Assembly (NCBI GenBank): GCA_021018815.1
Contig: JAITYX010000021.1
Location: forward strand, 3,439,001-3,503,000
Direction: 5' to 3'
DNA from: Talinum fruticosum
Taxonomy: Eukaryota; Streptophyta; Magnoliopsida; Caryophyllales; Talinaceae
Length of the DNA: 64,000 bases
The notes beneath the pieces were generated by a model. It was not told the DNA's origin, did no database searches, and saw only the letters and a program-made list of their open reading frames with translations. Made by a program: the position numbers and the translations under genes. Below are positions 11,577-24,685 of the stretch, one piece after another. The first letter of the stretch is position 1. The number at the start of each line of letters is the position of its first letter.

Positions 11577-13068
11577 CATGAAGATGCCATTATGGAAATC
11601 AATTGCTGAAGAGAGGGAATTAAACATGATAATGAAAAAGAAAGAAATGGCGCAAGCAAGAAAAAGGAAAAAAAAAAAAAAAAAAAAAAGAGGAAGATTA
11701 CAGTAATTGAGCCATGACGACTGAAAGTCGGCTAAAAGAGGGAAACGGGTGAAAGTTCAGGGAATGTTACAGACTAAAGAAGGCATCTCTCCATGCTAAG
11801 GGGCTCTTCAATCAGGATCATACAGCTTACAGAGAGTCCACTCACAGTAATTGGTAAATGAGTTCCATAAAACACCTTCAAGTGGCCAAATTGATGGTAT
11901 ACTTAAAAGAGTTATTTTAATTTTCATTTTCTAAAAGGTACTATCATGATCTGTTATTATGTTCTACTGTCTTGGTGCCAAGCAAAGTAACTAAGGTCAC
12001 AAGTTTTAGTCAAAGCAGCATCAACCATTACTACTTGGAACTAGGTATTGTCACAGATAATTTGTAGTCGACAAAATTGACAGGAAGCTATATGCCACTA
12101 TCCAGCATAGAGTTAAGTTACTTATATTTACACACAGTCTCCAAAATCTGAACTTCACATGATCAAATAGCCATTATGGAAAATACCATGGCTAAGATTC
12201 AAAACAATCCTTCATTAACTACTTCAACATCAGCAACCACCACACCTCCTCCTCTCAGCCCCCAATTAGTGCAAGCCCCTATTCATCAAGTAATCCATCT
12301 GCACGACATGGTAAGAGCTCATGATACGGTGTAGTCAAGCTCATGAAATACGAGCACACCATAAGCGTCCTTCACATCTGACTACAAGTCACTCTGACCT
12401 CAGTTAACAGTTAACACCATTCGTTCCTCCAGCTTCTCCCACAGAAATGTCCAATGAAAGTGTACATAAGAGCTTGAGGTCGTAAGCCATAACATCATTT
12501 TCACATCCATGGAATGATGCTATGCTACCGAGTTCATGTAAAGGATGAAATCAAGCACGCCTATCAAACTTCCCATATCATTAAACTTCTCCTATGACAA
12601 GATTCATTCATGAAATATAGTGCACTAAACAATACCTTCCAACAAAAGTTATGACAAGATTCCAACTTGGTCCTCTATCAAACTTCCCATATCCTTTAAC
12701 AAGACTCGATCCAAAAGGCATCGGGATTACAAGAACATAAACTTTCACATTGTCCTCAAGCCACCATAGCACGCGACTTTAAACCGAACACAGTATCAAG
12801 TGTAAAGGGTGAAATTAAGCACAATAAAGACTACACAATTACAAAAACAGAAGCTTTCACAGCTGAATTGATCATTAAGACAGCCAAGTAGAACTATCAA
12901 CTATGTACAATATTCATTATTCCACAGAGGTGATTAAATCCAAACGGTTCCATAGCACATAGTAATAAAGTAAACCATACCCATTAAACACATTCACATT
13001 CACCTTCCCCTTTAACTAAGCACAGGGAATACAAACAAGCAAACTTACCCCAATCCAGAAAGCCCTAA
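11577..13068. other. Spacer downstream of the C2-domain gene
   Basis: No coding region seen. An A-rich microsatellite lies at about 11665-11690. The part next to 13068 must hold the 3' untranslated region of the minus-strand C2-domain gene, but no poly(A) signal can be singled out. Confidence 0.5.
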
Positions 13069-13938
13069 TCAGTAATCAACGCGGTAATCACTGAGATCAT
13101 CTCTGGCAGCCAAATTATCCTCAGACTTTCCCTCTTCGTACTTCAATCCTTCATCCAGCGCCATACCACCAAGGGCCCCGGCAACCGCCCCGACCGCGAC
13201 GCCAGTCCCAAGCCCGAACCCAGCGCCACCGGACCTCGGCTGGGAGTACTCCACGGGAGCCGACGGCACGCTGAACCGCTCAGAGAAAGACCTGGGCAGG
13301 GGCGGCGGCGGGTAATACCCTGAGTAGTACCCCATCGAGTAGGGGTATGTCGTCGTCGCCGGCGGCGGAGGGACCTGCGGCGGTGCTGACCTGGAGTTGG
13401 GTGCGTAAGACGGGTATGGAGGGGCAGAGGAGTAATAATACCCGCCAGGAGGGGCATTTTGGTAATCGGGCACCGGGGACGGGGGCAAAGGGTGCTCCTT
13501 TATGGCGAGCTTCAGTCTGATCTTGCCGTGGGGGCGGCCGGAGGGTCGGAGGAGCTCGTAGCTTCGGATTAGGGTTGCGTTATTCGGGTCGGGCAGGTCG
13601 CCGAGGTAAACCTGGAGGGAACCCACGAAGGGTTTGGAGGTTTCGGAGGCCTTGGAGTGGAAGACCTCCAGATTGAAGGATGAATCGGAGAGTGGGGTGG
13701 TGATGGGGAGGAAGAAGCGCTGGTTCCAGACGGGTTTGGTGGATCCGGAATCGTCGGATTTGGTGGTGAGCTTGTTATCCGGGTCGACCCAGAAGATGGC
13801 GTAGGATTTGAGGTTGCCGTTCTTCCAATTCACGTTCTTCAAATGCTTCCCAGACACGATCGTCACCTCCAGATCGAACGCCTGTACCGGCGGCGGTTGA
13901 TGCGGCAGCGACGGTGAGGGTCGGGAAGACATCGACAT
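13069..13938 (-). CDS. C2-domain protein, SRC2-like
   Basis: Uninterrupted single-exon frame of 289 codons, starting at 13938. After a Ser/Pro-rich leader, residues about 19-130 form a C2 domain with FDLEVTIVSGKHLKNVNW at its start and the WVDPDNKLTTKS and PVWNQRFFLPI strands typical of plant SRC2/BAP-type proteins. Residues about 150-225 are rich in Pro and Tyr. Residues about 236-263 form a Gly/Ala-rich hydrophobic stretch that could insert into or associate with a membrane. The C-terminus is acidic. Family members bind membranes, some in a calcium-dependent way, and are linked to cold and defence responses. That role here is inferred from similarity. The stop is TGA-independent: the last codons encode DYRVDY before a TGA/TAA-type stop at 13069-13071. 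It is divergent to the gene starting near 14.88 kb. Confidence 0.9.
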   Translation of the reverse strand: MSMSSRPSPSLPHQPPPVQAFDLEVTIVSGKHLKNVNWKNGNLKSYAIFWVDPDNKLTTKSDDSGSTKPVWNQRFFLPITTPLSDSSFNLEVFHSKASETSKPFVGSLQVYLGDLPDPNNATLIRSYELLRPSGRPHGKIRLKLAIKEHPLPPSPVPDYQNAPPGGYYYSSAPPYPSYAPNSRSAPPQVPPPPATTTYPYSMGYYSGYYPPPPLPRSFSERFSVPSAPVEYSQPRSGGAGFGLGTGVAVGAVAGALGGMALDEGLKYEEGKSEDNLAARDDLSDYRVDY

Positions 13939-14854
13939 TTTTCACAGACAGAAAAAGGGGAGGATGAGAGAGGAAAGAAAACAGTCAAGTTCAACGGAAC
14001 GTGGTGATAGATGAAGCCAGTTTTAGGAGAGTTGACGATCGTGCCCCTATTGTAAAGCAAAAAGATGATCGACGGTAAAGATTAGGCCGCGTCGTCGCTT
14101 CGTGTCCGAACTTTTGGTTCGGATAGTTTGGTGACTAGATGGGTTTGGGCTGGGTTGGGCCTGGCCCAAGTGTTTGGGTTGGATTTTTCTTTTGGAGTGC
14201 CGGTTTTGGATATTTTCAGACATAAATATCTTGGCTCAAGTGCATATGTCATCAGTCATTTTTCATAAATCTTTTTAGGTATTCTGTTCTAAACTTCTCT
14301 GTTTTTGCCCTTAAAATAAGAAAATAAATTTTTTGAATTTTGATACCACATTGGATTGGAGGAGTAAAGCTTTTTATCACACATTTTTTTCACTTGTAAG
14401 ACCTAAATTTTAACTTTGTTTAAGAAAATAATTATCTAACTAGTTTAACGAATTGCATAACATCATTCAAATTATCTAATTGTGTTTTTTCATTAAATTA
14501 CATATAAATTTGGATTACTCGATTTATTTGCATTTTATATCAATTTTAAATTGTAGATTAGTAGTGATACTGCAATAGTTAGAAATAATTGAAAATTATA
14601 AACGTTTAGCATGTATAAGAGCAATTAAGCTAATATTAACAATTAGTATATGTAAGATCAACAAATAATATTTAAAATAAGCGTACAATAATGATTAACG
14701 TTTATCAATGGTCATAGGATTAAAACCGGAGGCATGAGTCGTGAGCTGTGAATGATATATCTGTCAAACGCGGCGCACCTAACCCTCCTCCAAAATTTAA
14801 CCCTAGTTCACAATCATTTCGCGTCCGCCTATTTTTATCTGCGCAAAACAACTC
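13939..14854. promoter_or_regulatory. Shared intergenic region between divergent genes
   Basis: The stretch separates the minus-strand C2-domain gene from the plus-strand gene whose TATA box is at 14855. It is A+T-rich in the middle (about 14270-14720). Next to the C2 gene it is more balanced and should hold that gene's leader and promoter. No coding frame is credible. Confidence 0.5.
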
Positions 14855-14861
14855 TATATAA
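14855..14861 (+). promoter_or_regulatory. TATA box of the four-exon gene
   Basis: TATATAA about 390 bases upstream of the ATG at 15242. The leader predicted to start near 14885-14895 is C/T-rich, as in many plant genes. Confidence 0.5.
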
Positions 14862-15241
14862 TCCCTTGCCTTCCCCACCTTATCACCTTCGTTTTGGATT
14901 CAGAGCAACCAGCGAAGGGCTGCGTTTAGAAAGGAAAGACTCCTGATTCTCTCATTATCCGTCTATCTCGCCCACACTTTTTCGCGGAATTGCGTCGGTT
15001 TCATCGAATAGCTTCCTTCCGGATTTTGGTCTTGATTGTTGATTGATTCCTCCTCTGAATTTTCTGGAGATTTTATCATAAACTGCAAATTTTAAGACCT
15101 TAATCTCGAAACATTTTGAGTTTCTTGCAATCGCGAATTTCTTAGCGACAAATCGGTGACGGATTAGGTTTTAGCCTTTTTGAGTTTTCGGATTCGGATT
15201 TTCGGTTCCGTCAATTGAAAAGATTTTTTGGATCTTTTACG

Positions 15242-18200
15242 ATGGCTGCTCGGAAGAGACAAGACCCCATGGATGATGGCGATGAGTTTGTCCGTTCGGA
15301 TGATGCAACCACGACCGTCAGATCAGGTGGATTGGCGGATCGATTGAGTGAGATTTTGGTTGGGGATGGAGATGATGATCTGTTGCTTCAGCAGAGTGAT
15401 AGGGAGAGTAACTTTCTGCAGTGGCTTCAGGCCCTGGATTTGCAGGTGATGGGAGCTTGTCGAGCTGATGAGAGGTTGAAGCCTTTGCTGAAGGTGAACT
15501 CCTCGAGTGGCGCCGCTGAAGATCGCCTTCTCTCTCATCTTAGCCAAGTTCGTTTCTAAACTCGATCTACTCCTTAGCCGTATATTCTTTTGTTTAGGCT
15601 GTCGATTACATTGTTCTGGAACTTAATCGAATGATTCTCAAACTATCCTTAACTAGAAGAGTATCAAATTGGCTCGTTGAAGGAATTATTGAAAAATTTG
15701 GAGTATAATGGTTTGAATCTCTTATTTCTGTTGATAAAATATAGTCTAAAGTGATTTGTAATAGTGCTCAAATCGACAATATTCGAGCCTGGAAGATTGA
15801 ATGTAGTTGTATGGTTGAGTTGTTTTTATAGAGATGGTGTTGTCAGCTTGTTAATGCCTCATTTACTTGTTGAATGAACAGCATTTTGAGGCGTCAGAAG
15901 TTGGACTCCTTGCAAGGTGCCTCTGCGTTCCGCTTGTTTCCATCCGCGTTGGGAAGGTTGTTAAGCAAGGAACGATGTTATGCCCAACCTCTGCAAGGTA
16001 ACTGAGTGCCTGGGTATACATTTATGTGTGTCTTTGTATATGGAATCATAATGAGGCTTTAGTGTCTTGATTATCTTGGTTCCTATCATTGCCATTTTAT
16101 ATTCTTAATTAGTTTCAGTCTCCGGAGGAATTGTGATTTCCTGACTTTTAAGTAGAACGCTGTTGACTAGATTCGGGATTTGTTCTAGTTGCACTTAGTA
16201 TCATCTGAGATGTCAGCATATATGTTTGATTTATATGATAAAGAGGATTAAGAAAGGAAAATAATGAAAATGTTGATAGAGGACTCAATGCAAAGAGGAT
16301 GTTCTTCTCAAACTTATATGAATTTGCTGGTTCCTGAACACCACTGTCTTATTTGTGCTTTTGGTTCCTTATGTTCCAATAAGAATTAATGATTGCAAAT
16401 TGCAATGCATGCCTTTTTCTTTTTGTGGGTTCTTTTCTTTTCCCCTTCTATGCCTACCAATTCAAGTTCTTTACTGCTTTTTGAGTTTTCATGTTGTGTG
16501 CCTTTAAATTTCATCTATAACAGTTATGAACTAAGTTACTTACATGTTATGGTCTTTAATTCATTGACTATGATGATTTCCTTTTTTTTTATTTTTGGCA
16601 TGGAAACCGTATATGCATTGATATGTATTCATTTATACTACCTTCTCTGTATTTTTTATTTCAAATCTGCGTGCATGGGCAAATTTCATGTTTCTACAGG
16701 ATATTCTGACGTTTTGATGGGATCGGCATATTGGAACTACCTCCATGTTAAAATAAAATCCCAGGTGGAGTGTGTTTGAGGATGCCATTCTCCTTTTCGT
16801 CTTGTTTCCTTGAGAAGTGAGTCCTATTACTATGAAGGTTTCCCCTAGTGTTTGTTTCCTGTAAGAACTGGTTCGGATTGTTCATTCGACTGGTAGAGTT
16901 TTTCCTGAGCTTGAGTTTCTGAACATTGAGGAGATATGCTGCAATTGATAGGGGATCACTGTGGATGATGGTGGGCTGTGTCTCCTGTTAGAACTATGAT
17001 TTGGCGTAGTGTTAATTTGTGATTCTTCTGCCATGTTTTGTTTTTTTATTACTTTGGGATTGATTGAACTGTTCTAAATAAATTGATGCCGAAGCTGAGC
17101 AATGGTTAGTATCTCATGTAAATCCTGTAGTACTTGTTGGCTTATTAATTCTTTAGTAATATAATTTAATGTAAAACACTTGAAAGTGTATGTTCTGATA
17201 ATATGAGGTTATCAGACTTAGTCTATTGGTTGATTTGATTAAGGTGTTTCAGCAAGAGATTGCTGGCCAATTAGCCGTAAGTGTTAAGGAGGCTGGTCAT
17301 TTTAGATTATTAACAATGACAGTGTTCATCCTTCCAAATGAAGATATGTTTTGAATTGTAGGTAATTTGGGTTGGGCGTGTATCATTATGATCTCTATAA
17401 GAAGAAGTGAAGGTAGTTTCACCCTCTCATGTTATGTAATTTGTCAACTGCTTCCTTGGTGCAGGATATATTTTGGTGACTTACATTCATTGTGATTCTA
17501 TATTCTCTTTTAGCTTTATAATTTTGGTTATATCTCAATGATGCTGTCTAGGCCAGCCCTCTATACTCTTGTTAATAACATTTTTTCTTGGTGGTGGTGC
17601 CTAGTTCTGACATTTGCCTTGGCATAATCTGAACTTATTTGCCTTTGATCTTTTAGTATTTGAAACGCTTATTCATTTGATCTCTTTTGCTGTTGTTGAT
17701 TTGTGTTTTATTGCTTGATTTGGTTGATTGGGGGTAAGGGTGGTAAGCGTCAGTTCTTCTCATGTTAACTGCTAGACTAGTTCTGTTATTGTCATCCTTT
17801 AACAATTCTTGTTTTCTGATGCCAGAAATTATTCATTTTGCACTTCACGACATTTCCTTCTTCTTTTTTTTTTTTTTTTTGAATTTATGTGGAGCTTTGT
17901 TAATTGTGGATGTTGCTAAGACGTCCTGCATGAGAACGTCTACATTCTCGCAGCTGCCTTTTTATATATATTAATGATGTTTATTTCAACACTCTCCCCT
18001 CATAAACAAGAAACAAAAATAAAAAAGGGAAAGAAGGTAATGCTTTTGTCAAAGCAGACTTACATTGGAGTGGAGCTTATCACAGTAAAACAAAAGTCTC
18101 TGAAAGGTGGAAATTGAAGTAAGTTGGAACTTGGAATCAGTAAATAGACATTGGCTCTCATCTTTTCACTTGTAGAAACTTCTTATTGAACTTGTGTCAT

Positions 18201-20133
18201 GGAGAACTCTCTTTGCTATGATATAATGCATATTTTCCCATGTCTAAATAGATAAATAAGCAAATGGCATAGGAATATTATTTAGTCCAAGTTTTTAGTT
18301 ACTCTATGGTTGCTTCCATATCTCTGCTAATTTGTTTCAATTAATTCTAGTTATCCTTTCATTTTCCTTTTTAGATGTGAATATACTCAAATTTTACCAT
18401 TACAGGGGAAATCTGAACCTTACTCTGCTGCCGTCATCTGATTTGCGGCTTTCATTTGCGGGTGATGATGGTCACATTCAGAGACTGGCAACCTTAAGAG
18501 AGATTTCCGAATGCTCTGCTGTGGTAGTTGATGAACTTCCAGCCGACCAGTCTGGACGATCTTTCGTAGTAAAGATCCCTGATGATGACACTTTCTACTT
18601 CTGGTGCTCAGAGAAATCGAAGCTTCTTGGAAGTGACTTGCTTTGCAAGGTGTGTTGAAGTATAGGCATAATTATGCTTGGCCCATAAACATGGGATCAT
18701 GTTCATTTCTCTATGTAATCCTACATTCCTCCTGCCCCCCAAAAAAAAGGGGGGAATAGAAAGCATGCCTATATCTAAAGTTATTTCCACTTAATGGTGT
18801 TTCAGATGAAGGATTTGCTAAGGACCAAACCCACATTGTCCGAGTTATCTGGCATTAGTGATTCCCGCCTTGAATGCTTTGCAACCCATCTTCGTGCCTA
18901 TCTTGTTGGCTCAAGTGGGATCAAAACACAAGCAATTGGCTCAGCTTCAGGTGCTCCTTGGGTGGATATCAGACCAAATACTTTGGAACCTGGTTTCAAC
19001 ACTCAATCTTACCCAACTTCTGCAAGACCATCACGTTCTCGACACATTGGTAATCAATCATTGAAGGGGCTAGGACAACATCGAGGTAGCCTAAGTCCAC
19101 GGTCAAGTTCATTTAAAGAAGGTTTGTCAAGGACCCTTTCATCATTGAGAAGCACCTCAAGGGAGAAGCTTAGGCGCTGTGGTGATCTCCATCTTCCTTC
19201 TGTTGACACCTCATCCACAACAGGGGCAGTTCTATATCATTCTGAGAAGGGGAAGAATCCACAGGCCAACAGCAGCAGCGCTGACCATCCGTTGAGCTTT
19301 CTGGACACACTTGAGAAGTGCCCTTCTCCAACACAACCTAGCACAAAATCACAATTTCCTCCAGTCTGCTCTTTTTTTCTCCCTACTATTGTTGGTGTCC
19401 GCCTTGCACTTCCCCGTCCATAACTCCAATTCCTCAACTCCCAACCCTGATAGCTGAGCCTTTCTCCCTCCCACCACTTTCTACTTTCATACCAGCTACA
19501 GGCCCCTCCTTACTTCCACAATTTCCTCCCCTTGATTTGGCTGACGGGACTCCTCTAGAATTCCCAGCCTTATTATCAGATCCTTTGGCGAGACTTCCAT
19601 TCTCCAAGCCATGTTTGGAGCAGATTCCAACGTTCACACCTCTAATGTGTGACCCGATTGTTCACATTCCTGTCCTCGAAGTTTGCTCCTCTGGCCAAGG
19701 TTACTTGGTGAGTACAGGCCCCGCTATTGCAACAAACATCCCACCATTGCATCCCAAGCTGGTGGGCCCAATGATGCCCACGAGCGAGTCAATGGTGGAG
19801 AAAAGTGCAAGGGAGACTCTGAGGTTGCTGATTGGCAGTTCAAGCGGCCACCCCACTTCCTCACTGATGGAGGTTTTGCCAGCTGTTCTTAGCAACGAGG
19901 ACAAGCAAGATATTATGGTGGCTGGCAGCCGAGGTCTCTACAGTGGGACAAGGGACGTTGATGCCATTGTGAGTAGCTTTGCAGCTGTTTCATTGGTTTC
20001 ACGGTCTGAAAGATCCATTTTAGTTAGTAGCAGCGGCAGTTCTGTTGGCTCTGATACCCTTGTGAATGATTCTAGTGATCGGAATCTCCAGGATTCAATG
20101 TTTGTGTCCAAGGCAGAAGATAAGGATTTTTAA
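15242..20133 (+). CDS. Unrecognised plant protein, four exons, one frame break in exon 4
   Basis: Exons 15242-15547, 15882-15997, 18406-18649 and 18806-20133 join in frame at GT-AG sites to give about 664 codons. I do not recognise the family with confidence. The first half is globular. Exon 3 and the start of exon 4 (FVVKIPDDDTFYFWCSEK followed by a helix) faintly recall the PH-like Pru domain of the proteasome receptor Rpn13, which is a guess. The second half is Ser/Pro-rich and low in complexity, then ends with a more ordered block including CDPIVHIPVLEVCSSGQGYL. In exon 4 the frame shifts at T7 (19372-19378). One more T would restore a continuous frame to TAA at 20131-20133, so a base is probably missing. 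Otherwise the protein would stop at 19423. The in-frame TTG at 15215 has no support as a start. Intron 2 is long, 2.4 kb. Confidence 0.8.
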
Positions 20134-20639
20134 GTGCACAATTAGCCCCTTTTGTGCTCGTCTTTCATGTGCATCCATTCTTTGGCATGTCGAAAAAGAG
20201 GGGGAGTCATAAGAGAATGATGGGTTAAGGAAGCAAATGTATATGCGTAGTAGTAAGGTTTTGGGGCTATTAAATGTAATTACGTCCAATGGCTCAATCC
20301 GTTTTGTTGACCGCAATTGATGCGAAGAAATGTAAATGGATTCTTGTATATCTATTTTTATTAGCATTTGTTTTTGCCAGTATTCGTCTCTATGGAATTT
20401 TCCTGTGGCTATGGAGCGAAGGGATTTGCACTTTCACCGGACCACCACCATACCTAATCTGACCCATTGATGTAGGACCGACCTGTGCAATTTTAATTTA
20501 AAATTCAATCAGCATCTATGTTGTGTACTCTTTATGTCCACGAAACCGAGACTTGAATATAGCCATATAGGTGGAGATGCAGAGGACCATGTATTGTCTC
20601 AGTCGAGATAGGTAATCAACTATCACCAACACTTATTTC

Positions 20640-20890
20640 ATGGACTCAAGTTTATATATTTGATAACATGACCCAATTCAAAAGAGGGAGGAACTATAAA
20701 ATTAGGAGATTTTGAGTTTTTAAAAAATCAAAATAAAATACTTTTATGTGGTAATTAGGATGTGTAGGCCCAGATTTCTAGTATAATTTATAAACTATCA
20801 CCTAGAGGGGCTAATTTTAAGTATTGAATTTATGGTATAATTTGTAAACTATTACTAAGAGAGCTAAACTTACTGACAATTTTCCAAATA
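20640..20890. repeat. Diverged dispersed repeat with a relative at 26385-26590
   Basis: Both places share, in order, 'atggactc.a.tttata', 'aaaagagg', 'tttttaaaaa.t.aaa..aaaataaaatac' and 'tttatggtataattt.taa' blocks. The pattern is more than chance A+T similarity but is too diverged to assign to a family by eye. Confidence 0.35.
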
Positions 20891-22473
20891 ACTTCTTGCA
20901 ACATAAATATCATTTTTAATTTTAAGATTTACATACCACAATACTCATACTATTCTACAAGACATTAAGCTGACATTTCACTTTAATTCACTAAAGTTGA
21001 GATTATCAGCATTTTAACATGGCATAAACGCTACATAGATTAGCACATCATTATGCCACTTTATTGACCTATGTACCGACGCACATACAGTAATATTAAT
21101 AGAAGCAAATCGTATTCTATAATTAGAGAAAGGATTGCAATTACAGAGCCCTCTATGTAAAGATTCAGAGTAGTAATAATTTTATACAATTAATGATGAA
21201 ATAATTTTACTACCAGTGGCCCAAAAAACAAATTTGATGCTGTGAATCACGAGATTCTGAATAAAAATAGCATTAATACAAACAATAAAACACCATTTTT
21301 TGACAGTACAGTTTACATTACTTGAAAAACAACAGGTGCTACTTGGCAGTAGGTACCTACCACTTGAAGTAAATCCCTGATTATATAGGCAGGTTGGGGT
21401 AGGCCTAGTCTAGTCTTCTCTGCTCTAGTGCGTATGGAAGCTATTGGCTAGAGGCAGGGAGATTGCATGTATTATCATTTTCAATTTTGGTATTGGATGG
21501 CCAGCCAAATTAAGTCCTCCATGGCCCCCTACTTTGGACAATCCAATTTGTTGGTGTGGATCGTCCAAGTCAAAATCTACTTTTTGCCAAATTATTCGTA
21601 GATATTTATACATATATAAAGAATTCGTGGACATAAGGATTTCCAACATTTAGACCTGAGATTGTTGTCTCTAACCAGCACATTTCAACGTATGTAGATT
21701 TTATTGTATAGTTTTAATTTTAAATTAATGTTATCATAATTAATTTTAACCCTCAAAATACTTTATAATTAGTCTATACTAAAATTAATTGACAATAAAA
21801 AGAATAATCCTTTAAACTTATATATCGAGATCCTTCTTATAAAACTGTTGATGTGAAACTCTCCCATCAACTAAGTCCAGTTCTGTCCACCCCTTAATAT
21901 AACTTTAGTTAACTAACTCTTACTAATTACTCATATTTTACTGGTTCATTATGGTTCAACCAATTTGCTAAACAAATTATTCATTATTTTAAAGTCCATA
22001 TTATCATGGTGCTATGTTTCATATAGAAAAATTAATCAAATTCTTATTCTTATACACATATATTATCCAGTTCGAATAATCTTATCGATTGTCATCCCTA
22101 CTACCTAACTAAATGTTCCCTAGATAGATTCATGTGTGGACCTGACCTAGAAAAAGAAAAGTCCAAGTTTGAATCTAAGTATATCATGTGATGATGCATT
22201 AGGGCCCAAACATACCCCATGCTGTTGGAGAGCTCTAATTCTTCACCTCTATGTGTTGTATTTTGCGACATGTATTGTTACTACTACTTGACTTGATTAT
22301 GAGAAGTTGAGTTGAGAACCCTGTCTGTCATTCAGTCACTTGCTCCAAACCCAGACAACCTACTTCTCTGTTTCCTGTGGTCGATCACAAATTCCTACCA
22401 AAACCAAAGCACTCCAATTTATTCATAGACCCACGTCTGTCACTCTCATCATATGATTGTCGGTTGTTGTTTC

Positions 22474-22475
<2 letters not shown>

Positions 22476-22541
<66 letters not shown>
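22476..22541. repeat. Microsatellite (AT)n followed by (GT)n
   Basis: About 28 uninterrupted AT units (22476-22532) run directly into GTGTGTGTG. No coding sequence lies nearby, and the ORFs crossing it are artefacts of the repeat. Confidence 0.95.
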
Positions 22542-22542
<1 letters not shown>

Positions 22543-24685
22543 TATTTGTATATCTTCTCTTCTCGGCTCAAATCTCCTACCAGACTTTCCACTGTTTTGG
22601 GCTACCAAAGTAATCCGTAAATAGTCAGTGAAATAGTTGTAAAAATTTATTAAAAAACAATAAAATTGTAAGTTAAAATTAAAAAGAATAGGGTGTGTAT
22701 ACTCTAACAAACTCTCGCACACGAATATCCTTTAAATTTCAAACGATGAATGCAATAAAGGTTCTTCTATATAAGAACAGCTGAAATTTAAATCTGAAAT
22801 CTCTTGCGCCAATATCATATTTAAGAATTAATTTAACTAAAACTTTAAATTTATGATTAAAAATTAAAAATAAATTTATACTTTAATTATACTTGAGAGA
22901 CATATTTTTAATTTCGATACAAGTGTGTAGGGAAATCTTTCTACCAATTTTGGTTAAAAAAATAATTTTTAAAATTTTAACGTAATGATAGTTGTTAATT
23001 GTTTTATACTACAGGGTTTAGATGAGTGACAGTGAGATTGGCTTACTTAGGAAAAAGGAGCCGCTACGTCTGAAAAGAAAAGACCTGTGGGACCTCACTC
23101 TCGCTCTCTGTCCCCCTACTGATTAGATTCTCAGTCGTGCATCGATGGTGGATTTCCTTTGGCATTCAAGTCATAGGTTTTGATGTTTTTACCTTTTTTT
23201 TTTTTTTTTGCAACGATAAATACGGATTATCCTTATCTAAGAGATAATCCTAATTGGTTTGAAAGACCAGTGGATAGACATATCAAAATTCATAACTCAT
23301 CACAACTCTTATAAAGAAATTATTTCCACTAAAATTTAAATTTTAATGGAGAAGATAGAAGTGTGAAGTCTTTGCCACTAAACTAACACTCACTTGATTG
23401 AATATTTTTACTTGCTATAAATTAAATATATATGTATGCCAAAAAAAGACATTAGAAATTAAGACCCCGATTTCCATGGACTTTTCATTTTCGCGACTCT
23501 AATGTCATTTCTCAAGTAAAATAATACAATGATAATAATTATCAATACAACAATAAACTTTCTTTTATTAATCGTATTAAATCTTATTCCATCAAATAGT
23601 ATTAAAAAGTATACACATGGGATGCAATGCAAAAACATATCTTACAATAGATGATATCGGTTCAACAGAATCGTTTAAATAAATAGGTCAAAATAAGACC
23701 CTAGCTAATCAATAAATACATCCAAGTACAGACTATTCCATCAAAAAATCTCTTGACAACCGACGGTATTTTTTTCACCGTGAACATACTCGTTAAACAC
23801 TTTTTAACAAATTGTTTATATGTATACACTACTTATCAACACTCTTTTTTTCTACTACTACAACTCTTTTATAACTAACTATTACTTTCGTTTACGACTA
23901 AATTTCATCATACCTTACATTATTTGTACTTTATAATATTGAAACTTGAAACAAACAACCCTATGTAAAATCATTCACTAGCTTGTTTCATCCTTTTTTT
24001 TTTTTTTTGGTTGATACATGTGGAAAATGAAACTACAAAATCCAATACAATGTATACGATAATACGACCAATTCCCCATAGAGGAGAGTGGAGATAGTTA
24101 TGAGGCTAACTCGGGGAGAGGGGGGCCTCAATCCTTGTCTCTCCTAGGATTAAGTTTTGGGGGCTTTAAGCTCCTCCATGTCTACTACTAGGACATAATT
24201 CACGGGTCCTCCCCTGGGCCCGGTTACATGTGGGTCAAGCCTTTATTATTTGTCTTAATTTGATTTTTTGATTTATCCTTTTCTTATCACATCGACTTTT
24301 TTATGATGTATATCGAATTCTCTTTAGGAGAAATAAGTTTGATTTTTAAAAATAAATGTAATTTAGTTTAGTTTAATAAAATTAAGTGCATAATTTAGTT
24401 CAATATATTGAAAAAAACAAGCCACTAACTCAATATTAAATTTTAATTCAGAAAATTAACAGAGAGAAAAGGAATTGTATTCCAACACATTCAAGAGCTT
24501 GCTCAAATATAAAAAGAAACGTTAGAAATTCAAGCAACAAATAGAATTATTTGTATGTCCCTTTAGGGCTATGGACTTTCTAGAAGCCAGACCTTTGATT
24601 AGGTTTGTCCAAAATTTTCAAATAAAATAATTAAGCATCCATGATTATTGGTTCATTGTACATGTAATGGTTTTCTTAATTGTCA

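Larger units (their letters stand above)
20134..24685. other. Gene-free spacer, first part of a 13 kb desert
   Basis: No coding region is supported. It contains the downstream flank of the four-exon gene, an A+T-rich repeat at about 20640-20890 whose relative lies near 26385-26590, a long (AT)n tract at 22476-22532, and T-rich tracts at about 23193-23210 and 23996-24008. Such tracts often mark the poly(A) ends of antisense retroposons. Confidence 0.55.

Noticed and set aside
16393..16779. 128-codon frame in intron 2 of the 15.2 kb gene
   Set aside because: Product is Phe/Leu/Tyr-rich, as expected of T-rich intron sequence; splicing it in would bring a stop in the needed phase.
18608..18790. 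Short minus-strand frame across an exon boundary
   Set aside because: Shadow of exon 3 and intron 3.
22377..22722. Open frames through the (AT)n tract
   Set aside because: Tyr-Ile repeats are produced by the microsatellite on either strand.
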